A DNA stretch of 64,000 nt from Thunnus maccoyii (lineage: Eukaryota; Chordata; Actinopteri; Scombriformes; Scombridae), in assembly GCF_910596095.1 (NCBI RefSeq), contig NC_056552.1, forward strand, positions 17,495,111 to 17,559,110, in the 5' to 3' direction. Of the stretch, positions 42,301 through 55,100 are shown in pieces. The notes under the pieces are model-generated. The model was not told where the DNA came from and searched no databases. It was given only the letters and a program-made list of their open reading frames with translations. The translations under genes were made by a program, and so were the position numbers. Every line of letters begins with the position of its first letter. Positions within the stretch are counted from its first letter, which is position 1.

Positions 42301-45300
42301 CAGGCCAAGTGGGGACGACGGATCTAGAACTTTCCCTGTAAGTGGGTGGATGAAGGTAGTGGCTGGCTGGGAGCCGTACATTGATGGAGCTGACTTGGGT
42401 TGGCCATCCTGACCAAGGACAGGGGAAGAATACTCAGGCAGGCCAAAGGCTGGGGGCATGCTGCTGGAATAGTTCACATAGTTGTCTCCAGAAAACATGC
42501 CCTCATCTATAGACTTAGAGGGCCGCAGTCGAGGAGTAGGTACTTCCATTTGTGAGCCCTGTAAAGGCTGAATTCTTGTCCCTAGTGCTCCTCCTCCCTC
42601 TCCTGCTCCTCCTCCTGCCTCGCCTTGGATGTCCTCCTCAGATGAGAGGAAGAAAGAAGCACTCTTTCTTCTCATATCACGAAAACGTTCCCTTTCCCTG
42701 CGTGCCCCTCCTCCTCCTCCTAAGGCTGTACCGAATGTCGAAGTGTAGTCCAAGTTTTCCAGGTTCTGCTGCGAGGAAACCGAAGTGGCAACAGTTGATG
42801 AAGGCAAGGAGGTGGATGGGGGGAGCTGAGGTGGTAAGGGGGTGAGTGGTGAGGGTAGACTGGTATTGGGGCTGTCTTGGGTTGCATCTGCAGAGGTCTG
42901 GTCCTCTACATCTGGTGAGGGCTCGGCCTCCATACTGCTACCCTGACTGCTTCGGCCACTGCTGCTGGTGGAGGGCGCTTTGACAATGATGGTGGGAATG
43001 GGGATGGAGCTCTTGTCTTTGGCACCACCCCCTTTTCCTCTGTGCTGTCGCAACCCATCTTCTACTTTAGATTGCTTCATCAGAGCTCCTCGACCGCCTC
43101 TCTTGGCACCCCCCCTGCCAACCCCTCCACTCTGCTCCCGGGTGGCCATATGTGGATGATGTGGTGGTGCTTGTTGGGCCTTAGGCTTAGCACTTGTTGG
43201 TGGTGTAGCACTGCTGTAGCCTCTCCTTAACCCTCCCATTTTGCCGCCACCTCTCCTGGGTGCCTCTGTCTCCCTGATGCAAAGTCCATCCGATTGTCTG
43301 CGTAGGGTGGGGACCATGACCTGCTGGTTCATCCCACCAGGTCCTCCCCTCTCCCAGCCTGCTTGAGTAGGATGCCCTGGTTGGGAGTGGAGCTGGTAGT
43401 GAGCTTGAGATACAGGGGGTATGGGCATAGCAGGCCCTCTCCCAGGATGAGGACCTGCGGATAAAGGCGGTTCTGGGGCGGATGTGTTAGGGGGTGGGGG
43501 GATTTCTTCTGGTCCCGGCACTGACAGGCTACGAGCCAGCTTCATAGCAGGTGGGTGAAGGTACTGCCTCTCCTCCTCTGTTACACCTGAGGACAAGGAC
43601 ACAGGCAGTTACAAGCAGACACTTGAAAACAAACTCATATATTGAGCAGGCAGAAATCGTTCCGTGATAATAAGCGTTACCAATAGATTTTTGACGCATC
43701 ATGACTGCATGCTGAGGACCGTGGCCTGGTTGAAAATGAGCTTGGTTGTAGGTAAAACCTGGTCCGGGCTGCACCATATTCACTGATGATTGCTGCTCGT
43801 ACGTTGGCTTCAGGTAATACATTATAGAAGAAGAAAAGGGAGCATTTGAAGAAGAATTTGAAGAGAAAGGGGGAATAAAGAGAATAGAGGAAACATTTAC
43901 TCAGATATAATCGAATAAAATGGATGTTGGCTGATCTGATATACATTATAATGCAATACAGCAGAACCAGTCCAAGTATTAGTGTATCAGCCAACAGAGA
44001 ATACATGAATGGACACAACCTGACTCACACTTAAACAAATGTTTTGGTGTGGGTGGTCAATTGTCAATCATTTTCTGTTAAGTACAGTGAGGGCAGCAGA
44101 ACACACATACAGCTAAGAAAAAGAAAGACCAAGGTGCTTTATAGATAGGAATCGTTTTTTTGCAGGCATTAGTCACTTCCATGACTAAATATGTGCTATA
44201 TTGTAAAGCAGTGTAGAAACTCTCTTATATATGTGAATCTGGTATTGCAGGGCTAAGAGAGAGTTTCACAGCTGTCCAGTATTTCTCAATGTTAATACTT
44301 TGTTGATAATAGGGAAATTGAGTCAAAAAAGCCAGCAGGCCCCCAAATTATGGTAACAACCATAACTAGAACCATTTCCTTTCAATTCCCAACAGTACCT
44401 CATTGGAGACATTGGGAACAATACTCTTGCTCCTGTCCCTCTTGCCCCCGTGACCTCTCTGGCCCTGGTTGTCTGATGTAATAGTGTGTTGGGCAGCAGC
44501 CAAGATTTCATCCAGTTTATCTAAAACAAAGACAGATCAGGGTTAGGGCAGAAAAGAAAGGTAGTGTGAGAGGGAGCATAAAATAAAAGCAGAAACATGA
44601 AACGGAGAATTTCAGTGAGCCCCCTACTGTTCCCCTATGGTTTAAAAACACCCTCTTACAGTATAACAAGAGCCGTGAGTGATTTCTTACTTAGTGCCAT
44701 CTGATAGACTGTCCTTTTCTTATCAGGACCCTGAGAGGACTCGTATTCTGAAAAAAGAGGAGAAAAAAAGAGCATCAAACAGGCTGACTTTTAATTAAAG
44801 CTCAGGGGCTGATAGGGGTAATGATAAAGGCTGATATTCACCTGCTTTCTTTTTCCATGGAGAGGCAGCTGTAGCATACATAATTCGGGAAACAGAAATT
44901 AGGTGTGACTAGAACCGCTGTGTAGTCATATGTATAACGCAGATGAAAGGATGAAATACATACTCAGACACATGTGATGGTGTGAAAGCAGAAGTGATGA
45001 AAGGGATGGTGATGGGGACGGAAATGATAATGAGGGCACACAAATCCATGATTCTCCCACCTTTGTCCACTGTATGCAGCACATGGAGTTCAGAAGAAAA
45101 AGAGACAAAGAGCAGTTTGTTAGCATTTCACAACATGCAACTGCTATCTTAGCGTCGCTGTTTAATTATCACCTTTCTTCTTCCTAAGTAATATCAAAAG
45201 TGCAAAAAAGGCTCCTTCCCTATCAAAACATTGCTAATGTAAAAAGATGAAATTGCACCTATACAGGCAAATTTTCTTGGCTCTCTGCGTTAACTTGGTT

Positions 45301-48300
45301 AATATTTAATGCTGTGTTTCCCTAATACTACTATGATACTGTACCACCACCCTGCAGACAAGGTTCTAACCCACCTAAAAGAAACTATGTAATGCTATTC
45401 CCCTGCATAAAAAGGAAAACTCAATTTATTTTTTTACATTTTCTTTCCAGACATCCCCTTCTCTGTATTCTTTGCATTCAGTCCTTTGTCCCCTCCATCA
45501 TCTTACCCATGTCTTCCAGCTCTGATGTCATTGACTTGGAGCGCAGGGCAATGGCAGGAGGAGTCAGTCTTTTAGTCTGCTGCGGTGCTGCCAAGGGAAG
45601 CCAGCCAAATTCAGACTTAATGTTTAGTATTCTCGTATAAACATGCAGTCACCACCAATGACAACCACATTGCAACAGGCATTTAGGGTGAAGTAAACAT
45701 GCAATCAGCTTTATCATCTCATCATAAACACATGACGGAAATGACATACAAGGAAAATTTGATGCTTACCTTTCTTCCGAGCAGTGTCCTCCAGTTCAGG
45801 GTTTCGAGCGACCATCACAACCTTCACCATGAGACTGTTGCCGCCCTGTCGGATCATGTTGACCACCTGCCGGTGGCCAACCTTCACTACATTCTGGCCG
45901 TTCACCTGACAGAGACAAAAACACAGAAGGACTGAATGCAGAATCAGATGATGTTTTGCATTAATTTCCATTTAAATAAAGAATCAACTCGGGTTACAGG
46001 GGGTGGACACAAAAACAGAAACACCTTACGGTACAGAGTGATATAGCTTTCTTGTGTACGGCATACTTTATGTTTTTTAAGACTTAGCTTCACACTAAGC
46101 ACCAGCAGTTCAGGCAACAGCTACAGTAAATCTCAGTTACAAAGGCTTGGGCTGCTACATAAGTGAGTCATATTAGGTTGAATACCAATTAGCAGTATGT
46201 GTCAGCTTTAATAGAGGTTTGACACCATTTTTAGAAGTGAGCTCTCAAGGCAAAAAAAGTTGCATAACATAACTTTTAAAGGTACAAGGTCAGTGAGGAC
46301 CAGCAGTTAGAAGTACAGCAGACCCTAAACAACTCTGACAAAAAGAAACCAGATAGACAGTACAGTAACAGTCAAAAGTTTGGACACACTTTTGTGTTCA
46401 AACTTTTTACTGGTACTGTATGCTTAACAACACTATAAAAACTATGGCCTGAAAAATACAATTGTTGCATTGAGTGCATGACAGTGAAGAAAACACTTAT
46501 TATAGTACATTTCTTCAGTCTACAAGAAGTTAAACCCCTCGCTCAAAGCATATTATCAATATGTCATGTAGCTTGTTACGCTTGTTGCCTGGTAGTCATT
46601 TGATGATATTATCAGGAGATTTCTGCCTGTTTTACCATGGAGTTGCCTTTATATTCCTGTTGAATCTCCCCTGAGTCTTAAAGGAAACTCTGGATCTGTG
46701 ATTCTGAAGGACTGACACCAAAACCTGGCATTTACTTTAGTGTTCATGTTTCAGATATCTGAGGATTCTGCTGCTATCCAAGTCAACTGTAGCTGCATAG
46801 GAAATATCCTATGATGAGGCCGCACTACTTGCTTGGTTGGAAATCCAAAAAGTATACTCTGAAACATCAACACTGACCCAGAAAGGCAAGGTGCATTTGC
46901 AAAAGGGAATTTATTGTTTTATAAATCTATTGTAACTTCTGAATAAGGCACATTATTGATAAACAGGACCTCTGATTAAATTCCATGATGGGTTCAGTTG
47001 GTGTGTTAGTCCAAATTACAGCTTGTCCATACCTCAATGAGGAAATCCCCCATCCTCAGGCCCGCCCTCCACGCCACACCCCCCTCATCGACAGACTCCA
47101 GGTACTGCAAGGCGGGGAAGGCTGGCGTCGGAGTGAACTCCTCTATGGGAGTCTGAGCTGCAGATAACAAGAACATGGGTTTGAAAATGAGGGAGTGAGA
47201 GATACATTAGATAGAGAGAAAAAGAGCATGAGACTAAGAAAATCTATAGAGACTGAATTTTTGGAGACGAAGCTCACCTTTGGCTCCCCTAAGCACAAAG
47301 CCAAAGCCCTCATTGTCTTTCTTCTGTAGGAGCACTGTCTTCTCCTTAATGATGTAGTCACTTAGAGGGAGTAAAGATGGGGCAGAGAAGAAGAGGAGAG
47401 GAGGATGGAGAGAGACAGGGAGAAAAGGAGAGAGAATTGGAGAAGAGGAGAGCTATATGACTTCTATAGAAACAGAAAAGTCTTATTGTCATGCAAATAA
47501 AGCATTTTCTGAATGTGGAAAACAGCTATACTGCATCACATTATGAAATCACACTGCAGCAAAAGATAGGTTGGCTTGACAATGTCATACAAAAAAAAAA
47601 AAACGCTGGTGAACCAAAGGGTTGATGGCTGGGATATTGTTAATATCACAATGGGAGGAAGTGTACATGAGATGACATTCCATACTATGGACTAATCCAG
47701 CCGAAGCTGACGAGCACTGGGCCGGGGAAACGCCACATTAGAAAAATGTTCACATACACTTCACTGGTAATGGAAACTTCCAAATGCACCTAAATCGCTG
47801 CATTAGCTTTCAACGCCTCTGGCAGCTTTTTGCAAGGATACTGCTTTACCGACTCCAGCGCACCACTACCGGTCATACATGACACTTCAAATTATGTAGA
47901 AGAAGAAGTCAGACAGGCCTCTAATCTCTTTCCACAAACAGCTCCTCTAGCTCAAAGACTGGGAAACAGGGATCACAGTGATGCAATCTTATTACAGTAC
48001 GAGATGGTTGGAGTAGTGTAACGGCTGGCCCAGGAAGCTGCTTCATTATTCTATTACCATGTCTCGGACTTTTGGCCAAGCTGCTTTACAACCTTTTCTC
48101 TAATATAGGGCTGGTTAAATGGACTCCACACTGCCACACAGCCACATCTCATGACTCATTTCTGGACTTGACTTTCTAACAATGTCAATTCACCCTGGTT
48201 CTGTTAGAAAGCCCAGGGCTTGAGCAGCGCTGGATGATTTAAGAGGAATTTCAGATATTTCTTTCCTAAGCAGCTCATTTCTGTGTTAGTTTGTGCTCCT

Positions 48301-50930
48301 CAACTTAACTGAAACTGACACTGCAACTGAAATCAAATCGAAGGATCTGATTTCCTAGAAGAACTGACCTGTGAGCGAATAAGACAAGTAGCCTGGTCAA
48401 AGAGGTCTTTATTTATAGTGATAGCTCGGCTGCCAAAACATTGCAGTATCAATACCCTGGGAATACCCAGGACATAATTTCCAATGTGGGTCCAATTTTT
48501 GTCCCTCCTTTTTTTAAATGTGAAGTTTTTGTGAATTTTGTGTGTTCACACCAGGACTTTCATGGGAAATAGTGACTATAGTTGGGAGTTTTTGTGCCCT
48601 GAATTTAAACCTCTCAAGCAGTGCTTTCTCTCAAGCTGCACACAAATTCGATCAGCAGACCCAAAACCCAACTGTGGCTCTTAACTATCTGTAATCTAAA
48701 CCTAAACACAACCATCTGATTGGCTGCCTGACAACAAGGTCTGCAACCAGGCATTCATCTTGGTAACTTGGTTGTGTAACCACTCAGAAAAAAGCAATAT
48801 ATGATTTACAAATGTCGTCATTTTGATTCACTTTTAGGTTTCAGGCTTAAAGTTTTCGTTTATGTCTTGCAGAGGACCCCATCCCTGCCACTTCTGAAAC
48901 CAAATATACATCCATGTGTATACTGGTACTAAAGTAATAATCACAGTATAATATTATATTCCGCACTGTCTCTTGCGGCACAGACCCAGCGAGTTTGTGT
49001 GTATTTAATCCGGCAGAGCATTGAATAAATGAAGTTTGGCTGTGGAATCACAGAGGTGCAGAAGAGTCATGAGCGTTGGCCTACAGGGATGAAGATCCAG
49101 ACTTCGACACCAAGCCGTAACTTTAGCACTGAGCAGATGATTGCTAGTTTCTCCTACTGAGGTCCATCGCTTGTGTGTTCTCCATCAATGTTACTGTTTC
49201 GCCAACGCACAGCCGCCTTCCAGCCATCTGCTCCTCACACCTCATTCCTTTTTCTCTCACCCTGTCTTCCATCATGCTTTCCCTCTCTGAGGATCAAAGT
49301 AACATGGAGTGGGTGGACGGATCCATCGGGCTCTCAATGTATCCAGTTCTACAAGGGGGGAACATGGCCAGTGTTGGTCCTCCAGGTGGTTCTAACTTGT
49401 GTTGCTGGCTTGCAGTAACACACCTGGTCCCCTGTACACGTATAGCTCGTTCAGCTCTTCAATAACTATATTAACCATCCTGCTCTGGCCAATTAGGGCC
49501 ATAAAAAGCGCAAAAGTCCCTGGTTAATCTCTGATGGCTAGTAGGATATTCTCTCTGAACTGGATCCAATGGAGCTGTAAGCCTACTGGAGACCTGAGTT
49601 ATTATGTACCCTCCTGAGTCATCCTCTCCTCTATCCACAATTACTGAGAAAAAAGGCAGCTTTTTAACCATTCACCTGCTGAATATACATGCAGATAGAC
49701 TGGCTATATGGGGACAATACCCACACACCACAAGTGAAGCACTTGACGGATGTTAATGACACACACTGTGGATGGAGACGTGGTAGATGCGTAAGATGTA
49801 AAGCACATATACATATATATATGTACATACTGTAGGAGATACTCCCACAGCAATCAAGCACTATGACGTATACACTTATATGTGAAAACCCCATATATTT
49901 TATTCAGTGTGTATAGTCGCATGCACACACACATAAACACCAATGCATGCACACACAGACATACACAGAAATGACCGGTATCTCAAATTAGAGCTCGAAA
50001 GGAACTGACTTATGGACTCACTCACTTTCATTCTTTTGTACAGTCAAAATAACACACATTTTTAATCATACAATGAGATAAATTAGAAAAAAAGGGATGT
50101 GACAGTAGCATTTTTAAAGGAACAGAGGTAAATGGGAACTCCCAGTGAATGAAAAACATCTGCTTAAAGAAATCATGACTCAAAGAGAATGAAATACACC
50201 CACACTGTCTGACTGAAATGCATCAATATGTGCTCCCTTTCACGCACTAACACACACGCACACGGCGTTCAGAGACACACGAGAGGAAGACACAGGAATA
50301 AACATGCTGCAGAGTCTCCATTCAATATCCACTTCTGTCCCACAGATATTCACATGCATAGGAAAAAATACAAATTCAAGACACATACACACACGCACAC
50401 TCGGAGACACACACACACACACAAACATACACGCACACAGAATACATAGCTTATTAGTCTGTCTTGAAAAGGCACGGCCTCTCAATAGCATCATCTACCT
50501 CTCCCCTCTCTCCATTGTCCTCTCCTCACATCCATAGCCAGCCAATGAATGAGGAAACAGCCGCTACCTGTAAATGAACCACACGCTCCTGTTTCTGGGG
50601 CCCAGTGACGGCCACGAAGAAGAGAGGGAGAGAGAGAAATCTCTCTCTCCGCATCCCCCCATTGCCATGTCCCCCCCTCCTCTCTCTCGCACGCACTCTC
50701 CACCACCACCACCTCCTCCTCCCTTCTCCCTCCTCCCTCCTCCTCCCGGTCTTCCAGCGAGAGCTCAGGCGGAGAGAGCCGCGAGAGTGGATGAGAGAGA
50801 GCGAGAGAGGTGGGGAGTGAGGAGGGGAGAGAGAGTGTGCTGGTCTGCACCCCGCATACTTCAGACAAGAGGAAGACAATGTTAAAGCATGAGAGAGAGA
50901 GAGAGAAAGAGAATACCAGAGATTATCACA

Positions 50931-50975
<45 letters not shown>

Positions 50976-51065
50976 ATGAGAGGAAGAGGGGTTTGGTTGC
51001 AAAATAGGGGAGACGGAGGGCTGAATTTGCCGGGTGGGGATGCGGGGGATGGGTATAGATGTGTG

Positions 51066-51097
<32 letters not shown>

Positions 51098-52080
51098 CAA
51101 CGCTTGCATTTGCACATCCACTGACTGGTGTATCACAGATTCACTAACAGCTGATTCCCACCCTGGATTTACTCATACACACACATTTGCCAACTTTCCT
51201 CTCGCTCCCTCCTCTCCTCTAAACCGTAACGCAGAGCTGTCATCACCACACAGACTAAAAAACACTCTTCCTCTCTCTATCTCTCACTGAAATAGTAATT
51301 GACATTCTCCCAAATGCCTAGCTGCGGTGAGGGAACATGCACCGGATCACCTTGCTCTTAATTGAGCACCACTTCACCACGGTGCTGCAATTATGCTTAA
51401 CCAACTTAACACAGGTAATATAACCCCAGCGGCTGCTATTTCCATTTAGAACACAACCACAGCTGCATTAAAGTGAATGCCTTTTTGAATGACAGTAAGA
51501 GCTGCTAAGCACAAGGGTAATGTCAGCCACAATGTGTAAGAGGCTGTAAAACCCCGGGGTGGCTACTGGTAAGTCCTTCCCACTAGCCCAGGGACCTAAC
51601 CAACGCTCCAGCCTCCCCATGACTCATCAGCAGGATGAGGTATATATATATATATGCAAAGACACAGGCATATTCACACACACACTAACTCTCAAACAAA
51701 CATGTACAGCTTCATAATACACAACTACAGCTGCCCAGGGCTGGGATGCAGCTTCAGACAGATGCCATGGAGGAGGAGAAGAACCCCCCACCCCCCTCCC
51801 TCCACCATTCATTATGGCATTATTGTGTTCAGTGTAAACAAGCACAAGAGAGGGGAGAGAGTGAGGCGTGTGGATGGAAGTATCAAAGAGACAAGTGCGT
51901 TTGTCTGGTGGAGTCAAAAGGGGCAGAGCTGAAAATGACATGGCTGCTCTTTGTGCTTTCATCGCTGACGTGTTCACACGGCGAAACAATAGAGAACAAG
52001 CGCTGTTCAGGATCAGCAGAAAACAGACGCATGCAGCACTCAGGAAGACATGAAGGCACAGCAGGTCAAACCAGAGGGCT

Positions 52081-52137
<57 letters not shown>

Positions 52138-55100
52138 AAAAAAACAACAACAAGAACATCCCGTTGCTAACAAAACACCAGTGTGTCAACTATTTCAATC
52201 ACCTTGACTGGCCTCACCGTCTTCCCTTACAGCAATAAACCAGAGAGCAGACAGTTCAGTTGCTGCCCACGCTCATGTGACACACCGCAGTTAGAACTAT
52301 ATCAGGGGCTGCAGCCAATCAGGGTTCACCTGGTTTTTATTAGTCCGTCTATTCTCTAAACCGCTATCCTGTTAAGGATCATGAGGGGCTGGAGCCTGTC
52401 CCAGCATGCATTGGGTGAGAGGTCGGGGTGCACTTAGGAACAGGTAATCTGATTAAAGGGCAAAGACAACTCAAACACACCTCTCCAGCAATTTAGACTT
52501 CCCAGTATCGATTAATCTGGTTGGCTTGGTCTATGAAATATCAGATGATAGATGAAAAATGTTAGTTGTCACTTCCTGCTGCCCAGTATGATGACTTGAA
52601 ATTTCTTGTTTTGTCTGACCAACAGTCAGAAACCCAAAAATATTCAGTGTACAGTTATATTAAACAGAGAAAAGCAGCAAATCTTCACATTTGAGAAGGT
52701 GGAACCTGCAAATGTTTGACATTTCTATTTAAAAAGTGACCAAAAACAATTAATAGATTATCAAAATAGTTGCTGACTAATATTCTGTTGATCGACTAAT
52801 CGATTAATTGTTGCAGCTCTACTTTCCAGATCACTGTAATTCTTTCTTAGCCATCTCAAGTTAAAGGCAGCATTCTGACCTCACTGTTGGATTAAAGCTG
52901 ACACGTCATTGTTACTCACTTATTGACTATCTGAATGACTGAATGATCACTGATCGTAAGAACCGCAGCAACTCGTCACTGGACTCTTACCTGGGGCCAT
53001 CAGTGCCATCGTAGGCTCCCACAGTGACGTTACGGAAAAGCTTCCTCTTGGCTTTCTCACTGCGCGTCTCTGCAAGGCACATGATAGCAGAACATATGCT
53101 CAATTTAAACTTCTAGCTTCCGTCTTGACACTTCTGTCTTTTTGTAGACGTGTCGTGTCCTCAGCACAACACACAAATGAATCAAATATATTTACACCCT
53201 GTTTTTTTTTGTGTCCTCTACGTGGCATATGGTTTGCACACTGCGTGAACAGTGCAGCTGTGAAAATAGGAGCAAAGTGAATGTCTTGTTCTGTACATGC
53301 ACAGTACATGCAAAAGGGCCTGCTGGTAAACATGAGTGTGTCATGTGCTGGGTGTTACAGTGACTGAAAGGATAATTCCAGCCTGAGGGGATATGCAACC
53401 TATTTTCTAGCATGCCCTCTCTCTATGTGTGTTTATGATTGCTATGTATATTGTATATGTTTTGTTAACCCATCTCTTGACACTACATTGATCAAAACTG
53501 TCAAATTTCTTTCAATTTAAACATGTCCAACTGATTAAAAAATAAGAAAAAAAGATTCCTATCAGACACAAGACTTATTTCAAAATCTGTAAAATCTAAC
53601 ATATGAAATTCCTCTCTCAATAGGTTACCACAAAATCCAAAGGCACTACAAAACAGGCTCGATAGTTTGCAAGTCCAGAATAATACTTTCAAATACAAGG
53701 TGATGCTCCGGCTAGTCTTGTCTCACCTGGTCGATTGGGAGCTGCCACCTCTTCCACACAGTCTGAAGGAAACCAGCCAGTGCGACCTTTCACTGTTCCC
53801 TCCCAGTATCCCCCCTCTCCTACACTTAACACTGAGATAGACAGACACATAGACAGGTAGAGGTATAGACAGATATATATAAAGAGGGAGATGTACAGTA
53901 AATGTTCTACTCAATTTTCTACAATAACATTGGAGGATCCACTGAGAATGACTAGGAACATGTATTGCTTTGTGATGACTGGATGTGGCTGCAGGTACTT
54001 CACATTTCACTTGTTTACAATTCTCTCTTCCCTAGTGTTTATCTCTTCCTTGCTATTGATGTATTAGATAGCTTAATTTTGTCCGCTTCAAACCTTACTG
54101 CAGCTGCACTGGAAATATATCAACCATACAGAAAATCCGGAGGTTGGATTGGTTAGTGATCAAGATATCGAGAAAAATGCAAAACCGAACAACAAAATGA
54201 TTCCAGTGCCAATAGCTGATCTTTGATAACAATCTTTTGGGGTTGATGTTTCTTATATTTGAGGACACTTTTTGAACATTTTGGCTCTATCTCACCTTTA
54301 ACTTTGTCGCCTTTGTTGAGTGAGAGCTCTCTGTCTCCAGTAGCAGAGTGGGCACGAGTGGCCACATACACCCGGCCTGGCACTGCGCTGTACATACGCT
54401 TCATCTGACCTCCCCCACCGCCCGCCGAGGTCGCGCTACAGAGAGAGGAAGAATGAGAGAGACAGAGAGAGAGAGTCTGTTACAAAAGCGTGAGATAAGA
54501 CTGTGTTCCACACTGTGGAAAAACAAGTGAGACAAAGTGAGACAACATACAGCTTGTTAGGCTGCATCAGAGGCAGTCGGTAGTTGAGTCATAATCAGTC
54601 ACACCAACAACAAGAATAAATGCTGCATTCTTGTATTTGCTAAATGTGTCTGGCATTCATGTCAAGTATTTAGAAAGTACTGACAATGCTAACACAGTTG
54701 GTGTGCCAAATTCTATAAGTATTATATGCTATCCAATGAAATTAATGTCTTTTAGTATACAAGGAATTAATGTAATGTATAATGTATATGATAAACAATG
54801 TGAAGCATGTGCAAGTGGATGTCAATCAAGCTGCGACTTCAGAATGCTATCACTAAATTATTAATTTTGAATAATTTATAATCAGAAGAAGTGACTCTAG
54901 GGATGGCAATATCTCAGCAACTGTTTGATGGATTGCAATGAAATCTTCTAAGTTTTTCTCTAACACCACCGTAAGGTCAAAATTTTCACTTATCCAGTGA
55001 AATAGCTCCACATCTACTTGATGGGTTGGGACCATAGACCCTAAAAAATATGGACGTAGCCACCGTGACATCAGCTATGGGTTTCTGAAAAGTGGTTTTA

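Larger units (their letters stand above)
47361..52990. other. Largest shank1 intron in the window (SH3-PDZ junction)
   Basis: A 5.6-kb intron between the exon ending GTDGP and the exon starting SDYIIKEK. It holds CA-rich runs (49,925-49,970; 50,395-50,440), a purine/pyrimidine tract (50,600-50,930), (GT)n, (GA)n and (CA)n arrays, and two interspersed repeats at 52.3-52.8 kb. No coding exon was recognised inside it. Confidence 0.6.

Noticed and set aside
40358-43230. Several open frames of 60-140 codons on the plus strand opposite the big shank1 exon
   Set aside because: They are shadows of a GC-rich, proline-coding exon on the minus strand. Their translations are low complexity with no family resemblance, and they lack splice or promoter context.
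50226-52240. Open frames of repeated Thr-His or Cys-Val across the shank1 intron
   Set aside because: They are translations of (CA)n, (GT)n and (GA)n runs, not genes.
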